Of a DNA stretch of 64,000 nucleotides, positions 58,604 through 64,000 are shown piece after piece. The translations under genes were made by a program, and so were the position numbers. Source of the stretch: Shimia sp. (lineage in GTDB: Bacteria; Pseudomonadota; Alphaproteobacteria; Rhodobacterales; Rhodobacteraceae); contig JAAENN010000029.1 of assembly GCA_024224295.1 (NCBI GenBank), positions 85,542-149,541 of the forward strand, written 5' to 3'. Each line of letters opens with the position of its first letter. Position 1 is the stretch's first letter. Below the pieces are notes generated by a model. The model saw only the letters and a program-made list of their open reading frames with translations. It did not search any database and was not told where the DNA came from.

Positions 58604-59353
58604 ATGGCGGACAGCAATAACACCACTCATTTTGGATTTGAAACTGTGCCGGAAAGCGAAAAGGCCGGGCGCGTTCAGGGCGTGTTTGGCTCGGTTGCCA
58701 GCAAATACGACATTATGAATGACGTGATGTCGATGGGCATTCATCGCATTTGGAAGGATGCGATGATGGATTGGCTCGCGCCGCGTCCAGGGCAGAAGTT
58801 GCTCGATGTGGCCGGGGGGACCGGCGACGTGTCGTTCAAGTTCCTGAAAAGGGCTGGTCATGGGCATGCGACCGTGTGCGACCTGACCGAACCCATGTTG
58901 GTGGCAGGCCGCCAGCGCGCGGAAGCGGATCATATGGCGGAAAGCCTAGATTGGGTTGTCGGGGATGCGATGGCGTTGCCGTTTGAAGACAACACTTTTG
59001 ACGTTTACACGATCAGCTTTGGCATCCGGAATGTGACCCGTCCGCAGGAAGCCCTGAATGAGGCGTTTCGTGTGTTGCGGCCGGGCGGGCGTTTGATGGT
59101 GCTTGAGTTTAGCCAAATCCCCAATGACATGATGCAGAAGGTTTATGACATCTATTCGTTTAACATCATCCCGCAGATGGGCAAAGTGATCGCCAATGAT
59201 CGCGACAGCTATCAGTATTTGGTGGAAAGTATTCGAAAATTTCCGGATCAAGAAACTTTCCTTGATATGGTGAAAACGGCCGGGTTTGAGAATGCGAAAT
59301 ATCGCAATCTGACCATGGGCATTGCCGCGCTGCATTCGGGTTGGAAGCTGTGA
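58604..59353 (+). CDS. ubiE: Demethylmenaquinone/ubiquinone methyltransferase UbiE
   Basis: [57 protein letters not shown]. Confidence 0.96.
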   Translation: MADSNNTTHFGFETVPESEKAGRVQGVFGSVASKYDIMNDVMSMGIHRIWKDAMMDWLAPRPGQKLLDVAGGTGDVSFKFLKRAGHGHATVCDLTEPMLVAGRQRAEADHMAESLDWVVGDAMALPFEDNTFDVYTISFGIRNVTRPQEALNEAFRVLRPGGRLMVLEFSQIPNDMMQKVYDIYSFNIIPQMGKVIANDRDSYQYLVESIRKFPDQETFLDMVKTAGFENAKYRNLTMGIAALHSGWKL

Positions 59354-60888
59354 GAGGCCCCCACAATATTATCCGCCTGATCCGCACCGGCGCCACATTG
59401 GAGCGCACTGGTGCGATGAAGGTGGTAATGGACGCCTTTGAGGCACCCACCTTGGTACGCGTTGTTCTGCGCGGGTTGGTCTGGCCGTTTCAGTGGCTGG
59501 GCTATAAGGGCGATCCGGATGCGCCGGCGTTGCCACGAGCATTGACGGCTTTGGGGCCTGCCTACATCAAGTTTGGTCAGGTTCTTTCCACTCGCCCGGA
59601 TGTGGTGGGAGGAGATTTGGCTGGCGAGTTGCGAGTTCTGCAGGACAAACTGCCGCCGTTTGATCTGGCGACCGCCAAGGCGGAGGTCGAGGCCGAACTT
59701 GGTCAGCCAGTGGATGAGATTTTCTCTGAGTTTTCGGAACCGGTGGCTGCGGCGTCGATTGCGCAGGTGCATCGGGCTCGGTTGCGGGAGACCGGCGAAG
59801 AGGTGGCGGTGAAAATCCTGCGGCCTGGGATCGAGAAGGCCTTCCGCAAGGACATTGATGCGTTTTATTTGGCGGCCAATACCATTGAACTCCTGTCGCC
59901 TGGTTCGCGCCGGTTGCGGCCATGGGATGTGATTGAACACTTTGATCGTGGCGTGACATCAGAACTGGACCTGCGCCTTGAGAGTGCAAATGCCAGTGAA
60001 TATGCAGCCAATTCAGCTGATGACCCGGGTTACCAGGTGCCGGTCATCAATTGGGAGCATTCAGCACGCCGCGTGATGACGTTGGGCTGGGCCGAAGGCG
60101 CGCCAATTGGCGACAATGACGCGTTGGATGCGGAGGGACATGATCGTCATGCGCTTGGCAGTCGGATTCTGGAGCTGTTCCTGAACCACGCGCTGCGTGA
60201 CGGGTATTTTCACGCGGACATGCATCAGGGCAACATGAAAGTCGCTGCCAATGGAGACATCATTGTCTATGATTTTGGCATCATGGGCTACATTGATGAG
60301 TACACTCGTCGGGTTTATGCCGAGATTCTCTATGGCTTTATTCAGCGGGACTATAAACGTGTCGCGGAGGTGCATTTTGAAGCGGGCTATGTGCCTGCGG
60401 ATCAGGATGTGGATGAATTTGCACGTGCGTTGCGGGCCGTAGGTGAGCCGATTTTTGGCATGGACGCCACGCGGATTTCGATGGGACGGTTGTTAAGCTA
60501 TCTGTTTGAAGTCACCGAACGCTTTGGCATGGAGACGCGCACAGAGTTGATCCTGCTGCAGCGGACCATGGTTGTGGTGGAAGGGGTGGCGCGGTCTCTA
60601 GACCCGCGTGTGAATATCTGGGATGTCGCGAAGCCTGTGGTGTCGGACTACATCAAAGAAAGCATAGGGCCACGTGCAGTGTTGACCGATTTGGCAAAGA
60701 CGGCGCGGGTGTTGTCCCGGTTTGGGCCGCGACTGCCTGCCATGGTTGAGGCGGCGTTGATTGCGCAGTCTGAGGATCAACCAGAGGCCAAGCGAGCTGC
60801 ATGGCCGTGGGTGGTGGCTGGCGTCGGATTGGGCGCTGTTTGTGGTGCTGTTGCGACATTGGCCGTGGGCTTTGTATTGTGGAGCTAG
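59350..60888 (+). CDS. ubiB: Ubiquinone biosynthesis kinase-like protein UbiB
   Basis: [54 protein letters not shown] overlap with ubiE. Confidence 0.95.
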   Translation: MRGPHNIIRLIRTGATLERTGAMKVVMDAFEAPTLVRVVLRGLVWPFQWLGYKGDPDAPALPRALTALGPAYIKFGQVLSTRPDVVGGDLAGELRVLQDKLPPFDLATAKAEVEAELGQPVDEIFSEFSEPVAAASIAQVHRARLRETGEEVAVKILRPGIEKAFRKDIDAFYLAANTIELLSPGSRRLRPWDVIEHFDRGVTSELDLRLESANASEYAANSADDPGYQVPVINWEHSARRVMTLGWAEGAPIGDNDALDAEGHDRHALGSRILELFLNHALRDGYFHADMHQGNMKVAANGDIIVYDFGIMGYIDEYTRRVYAEILYGFIQRDYKRVAEVHFEAGYVPADQDVDEFARALRAVGEPIFGMDATRISMGRLLSYLFEVTERFGMETRTELILLQRTMVVVEGVARSLDPRVNIWDVAKPVVSDYIKESIGPRAVLTDLAKTARVLSRFGPRLPAMVEAALIAQSEDQPEAKRAAWPWVVAGVGLGAVCGAVATLAVGFVLWS

Positions 60889-60915
60889 GTGCGTGTTTCC
60901 AGAATACCTGACATG

Positions 60916-60942
60916 AAAAAGGCGCCCAGTGGGCGCCTTTCT
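60916..60942. terminator. Bidirectional terminator between ubiB and dapA
   Basis: AAAGGCGCCC-AGT-GGGCGCCTTT. Confidence 0.8.
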
Positions 60943-60972
60943 TTTGAGCAATAAGCCTCGAAGCTTGCCGTG

Positions 60973-61845
60973 TTAGAGCAGGCCCGCGTGCGCCATGGCA
61001 GCGTCGATTTGTGCTTTGGTGGCGTCGGTCAGACCAGTAAGCGGCAGGCGGACCTCTTCGTTGCACATGCCAAGGCGCGACATCGCGTATTTCGCGCCAA
61101 CCAGACCGGGCTCCACAAAGATGGCTTCGTGCAGTGGCATCAGCTTGTCCTGATACTCCAGCGCTTTCGCATAGTCGCCAGCGAGAGTTGCGGCCTGGAA
61201 CTCCGCGCAAAGCTTTGGCGCTACGTTAGCGGTCACGGAAATGCAGCCCACACCGCCGTGCGCATTGAAGCCCAGTGCAGTGGCGTCTTCGCCGGACAGC
61301 TGAATGAAGTCTGCGCCACAGGACGCGCGCTGTTGGCTTGGGCGGGCCAGATCGCCTGTGGCGTCTTTCACACCGACAATGCGTGGTAGCTTGGCCAGTT
61401 CACCCATGGTTTCCGGTGTCATGTCGACCACGGAACGGCCTGGGATGTTGTAGATGATGATCGGCAGCTCGCAGCAGTCATGCACAGCGGTGAAATGTGC
61501 GATCAGGCCGCGTTGGGTGGGCTTGTTATAGTACGGTGTCACCACAAGGATGCCATCTGCGCCAACTTTCTCGGCGTGTTGGGCAAAGCGGATGGCTTCC
61601 AAGGTGTTGTTGGAGCCAGCGCCTGCGATCACTGGCACGCGGCCCGCCGCTGCTTTCACCACTTCGCTCACAATAGTTTCGTGCTCTTCGTGGCTCAGCG
61701 TTGGGCTTTCACCGGTGGTGCCCACAGGCACAAAGCCATTGGTGCCTTCACCAATATGCCACTCGACGATCTTTTTGAGCGTTTCCAAATCCAGCTCGCC
61801 GTTCGTAAACGGCGTGATGAGTGCGGGGTAGGACCCTTTGAACAT
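60973..61845 (-). CDS. dapA: 4-hydroxy-tetrahydrodipicolinate synthase
   Basis: [56 protein letters not shown]. Confidence 0.96.
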   Translation of the reverse strand: MFKGSYPALITPFTNGELDLETLKKIVEWHIGEGTNGFVPVGTTGESPTLSHEEHETIVSEVVKAAAGRVPVIAGAGSNNTLEAIRFAQHAEKVGADGILVVTPYYNKPTQRGLIAHFTAVHDCCELPIIIYNIPGRSVVDMTPETMGELAKLPRIVGVKDATGDLARPSQQRASCGADFIQLSGEDATALGFNAHGGVGCISVTANVAPKLCAEFQAATLAGDYAKALEYQDKLMPLHEAIFVEPGLVGAKYAMSRLGMCNEEVRLPLTGLTDATKAQIDAAMAHAGLL

Positions 61846-61998
61846 GGCACGCTCCTTTTTATGCGTAGCTGGGCGGAATTGCCCAAAAGTTAAATCGCGC
61901 GGACCCTAGCGGGAAGTTGCCCACTTGCCAAGATTGTGAGTTGAGGCCTTCGGGTGCGCGGCGTATCTTGCGGGTTCTATCCTGTCTGGCATAGGAAA

Positions 61999-63957
61999 AT
62001 GCAAGCCATGTTGCGTCTTTTTCTGACTCTGTTTGTGGCCTTGCTGGTCGCTGTTCCCGCAAATGCGCAGCTTCGCGATGAGCTTCGTGCGGCGATGACC
62101 TCGATCCGGGCCAAGGATTGGGACGGCGCGGCCAAGGCGGTGCGCGAAACTGATCAAGTCACACGTGACATCATTGAATGGCACAGGCTGCGGGCGGGTG
62201 AAGGCTCGGCGGATCAGGTCTTGGCATTTCTGGATCGCCGGGGTGATTGGCCGGGGTTGCCCTTTTTGCGCAAACAATCCGAGGCGGCGTTTGAGGATGT
62301 GAGTGATGAGATGGCGCTGTCATTCTTTGTGCACGGTCCGGCGCAGACTGCCGAAGGGGCGCTGGCGCAGGCCAAAGTACTTAAACAAGCGGGTGAGGAT
62401 GGCGCGGCGCAGGCTACGATCGTGGAAGCCTGGCGCACCATGGCGATGAACAGCACGACCAAGGCAGATTACTTTGCGCGCTACGGAGATTTATTGAAGC
62501 CACACCACACGGCGCGATTGGACGCAATGCTGTGGAAGAACTGGACGTCCAATTCTGAGGCGATGTATGCGCATGTGCCGGAAGGCTGGGTGGCGCTGGC
62601 CAAGGCGCGGCTTGGGCTACGGGCGATGGCCAAAGGTGTGGATGGGTTGATTGCGGCAGTGCCGGACAGTTTGCAGGATGATCCAGGGTTGGCGCATGAA
62701 CGCTTTGTCTGGCGGCATAAGAAAGACCGTAACGTCAGCGCAATTGAGTTGATTCTGGCGCGCAGCAAAGCGGGCACGTTGGGCGAGCCTAAGGAATGGG
62801 CCCCACGTCGCCGGTCGTTGATCCGCAATCAGATGCGGGCTGGGAATTACACAACAGCCTATACGCTGGCTTCGACGCATAAGCTGACGCCAGAGGCGGG
62901 GTATGCCTATTCCGATTGTGAGTGGCTGGCGGGTTATCTTGCGTTGCGCTTTCTGGATCGCCCCGAGGAAGCCGCCGCGCATTTCTTGAACTTCGCCCAG
63001 TCGGTGGAAACACCAATTTCTCTGGGGCGTGCCGGATATTGGTTGGGCCGCGCCTATGAGGCGATGGGCGATAAGGATACCGCGCAACAGGCCTATGTGG
63101 CGGGTGGCGCGCATCAGACAAGTTTCTATGGGTTATTGGCTGCAGAGAAGGCTAGGATTGCCTACGACACAGCGCTGACCGGTCAGGAGCGCTTTCCAGA
63201 TTGGCAAAAAGCCAGTTGGACGACGTCGAGTGTACACAAGGCCGCGCGTACATTGTTGGCGGCGGGTGAGTTGAGTCTGGCAGAGCGGTTTTGGGTGCAT
63301 CTGAGTGAGACACAAGACCGAACGGGGCTGGGGCAGCTTGGCCAGATGGCACTAGACCTTGGCCAGCCGCATATTGCGGTGATGTTGGGCAAACAAATGG
63401 TGCGCATGGGGGTGACCCTGCCCGGACCATATTACCCGCTGCATCCGCTGGTCGATCAGAAGCTGCCCGTGGCTGACGAACTGTCCTTGGCAATTGCGCG
63501 GCGGGAGAGCGAGTTTGATCCGGTGGTGGTGAGCCATGCCGGTGCGCGCGGACTGATGCAGTTGATGCCGGGCACGGCGCGCGATGTGTCCAAGAAGATT
63601 GGCGAGGTCTATGTGCTGGGCAACCTGACCTCTGACCCGGGTTACAATGCGCGGCTGGGGAGCGCTTATCTCGCGGGCTTGGCGGAGCAGTTTGACGGCA
63701 ACATCATCATGATTTCGGCGGCTTACAATGCTGGCCCGAGTCGCCCTGAGCGATGGATGGGGAGCAATGGCGATCCGCGCGGCGGCTCTGTTGAAGCGAT
63801 GATTGATTGGATCGAGCTGATACCGTTCAACGAAACCCGAAACTATGTGATGCGGGTGTCCGAGAGTTTACCGGTCTATCGTGCGCGGTTGGGGAAAGAC
63901 CCACATCCGGTGTCATTTGGTAAAGAGATCACCGGCGGCACCATTAAGGTGCGCTGA
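61999..63957 (+). CDS. Soluble lytic murein transglycosylase
   Basis: Signal peptide; C-terminal SLT domain IARRESEFDPVVVSHAGARGLMQLMPGTARDVSKKIG...ISAAYNAGPSRPERWM. Confidence 0.93.
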   Translation: MQAMLRLFLTLFVALLVAVPANAQLRDELRAAMTSIRAKDWDGAAKAVRETDQVTRDIIEWHRLRAGEGSADQVLAFLDRRGDWPGLPFLRKQSEAAFEDVSDEMALSFFVHGPAQTAEGALAQAKVLKQAGEDGAAQATIVEAWRTMAMNSTTKADYFARYGDLLKPHHTARLDAMLWKNWTSNSEAMYAHVPEGWVALAKARLGLRAMAKGVDGLIAAVPDSLQDDPGLAHERFVWRHKKDRNVSAIELILARSKAGTLGEPKEWAPRRRSLIRNQMRAGNYTTAYTLASTHKLTPEAGYAYSDCEWLAGYLALRFLDRPEEAAAHFLNFAQSVETPISLGRAGYWLGRAYEAMGDKDTAQQAYVAGGAHQTSFYGLLAAEKARIAYDTALTGQERFPDWQKASWTTSSVHKAARTLLAAGELSLAERFWVHLSETQDRTGLGQLGQMALDLGQPHIAVMLGKQMVRMGVTLPGPYYPLHPLVDQKLPVADELSLAIARRESEFDPVVVSHAGARGLMQLMPGTARDVSKKIGEVYVLGNLTSDPGYNARLGSAYLAGLAEQFDGNIIMISAAYNAGPSRPERWMGSNGDPRGGSVEAMIDWIELIPFNETRNYVMRVSESLPVYRARLGKDPHPVSFGKEITGGTIKVR

Positions 63958-63961
63958 GGCC

Positions 63962-64000
63962 TCAAGCGGATTGGCGTTCCCGCCACCAAGTGAACAGCCC
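63962..64000 (-). CDS. Partial C-terminus of a minus-strand protein (unidentified)
   Basis: Minus frame ...GLFTWWRERQSA* ending at 63962; only 12 residues visible. Confidence 0.3.
   Translation of the reverse strand, partial: GLFTWWRERQSA

Noticed and set aside
1-64000. CRISPR arrays, transposases, integrases, phage genes, tRNA and rRNA
   Set aside because: None recognised on reading; no regularly spaced repeats or mobile-element proteins seen, though a tRNA scan was not possible

Overview
The window looks like chromosomal DNA from an alphaproteobacterium of the Roseobacter/Rhodobacteraceae type. This is inferred from gene content and order; no database search was run. About 50 protein-coding genes can be supported and no rRNA or tRNA was recognised. 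Blocks, left to right: (i) partial methyltransferase (3' end outside window), comF, grxC, nitrilase-family hydrolase, MarR regulator, ubiG, prolyl aminopeptidase, Tat-type peptide-binding protein; (ii) rimP-nusA-ylxR-infB; (iii) mutT-argJ-PPIase, divergent from secA; (iv) an unusual two-gene envelope module, including a PstS-like/OmpA fusion, then radC and an orphan solute-binding protein; (v) dnaK-dnaJ with a near-consensus RpoH promoter, and alkB; (vi) a long polysaccharide region (ABC-2 permease, cysQ, kdsB, glycosyltransferases, CapD-like, Wza-like, galU, galE, GT14-like and a tandem-domain sulfotransferase), which I read as a sulfated capsule/EPS locus; (vii) ptsN-hpf-lptB-lptA-lptC-kdsD, rnd and a divergent kinase-like protein; (viii) an iron-type locus (AraC, di-heme peroxidase, imelysin, di-heme oxidoreductase, second degenerate imelysin, DUF1513 Tat protein) with a shared TGA-N9-TCA-like operator before two of its genes; (ix) enoyl-CoA hydratase, mutM, ubiE-ubiB, dapA and a lytic transglycosylase. 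The strongest leads are the paired operator-like repeats and degenerate imelysin in (viii), the sulfated-polysaccharide cluster in (vi), the PBP-OmpA module in (iv), and a terminator-like leader just before rimP.
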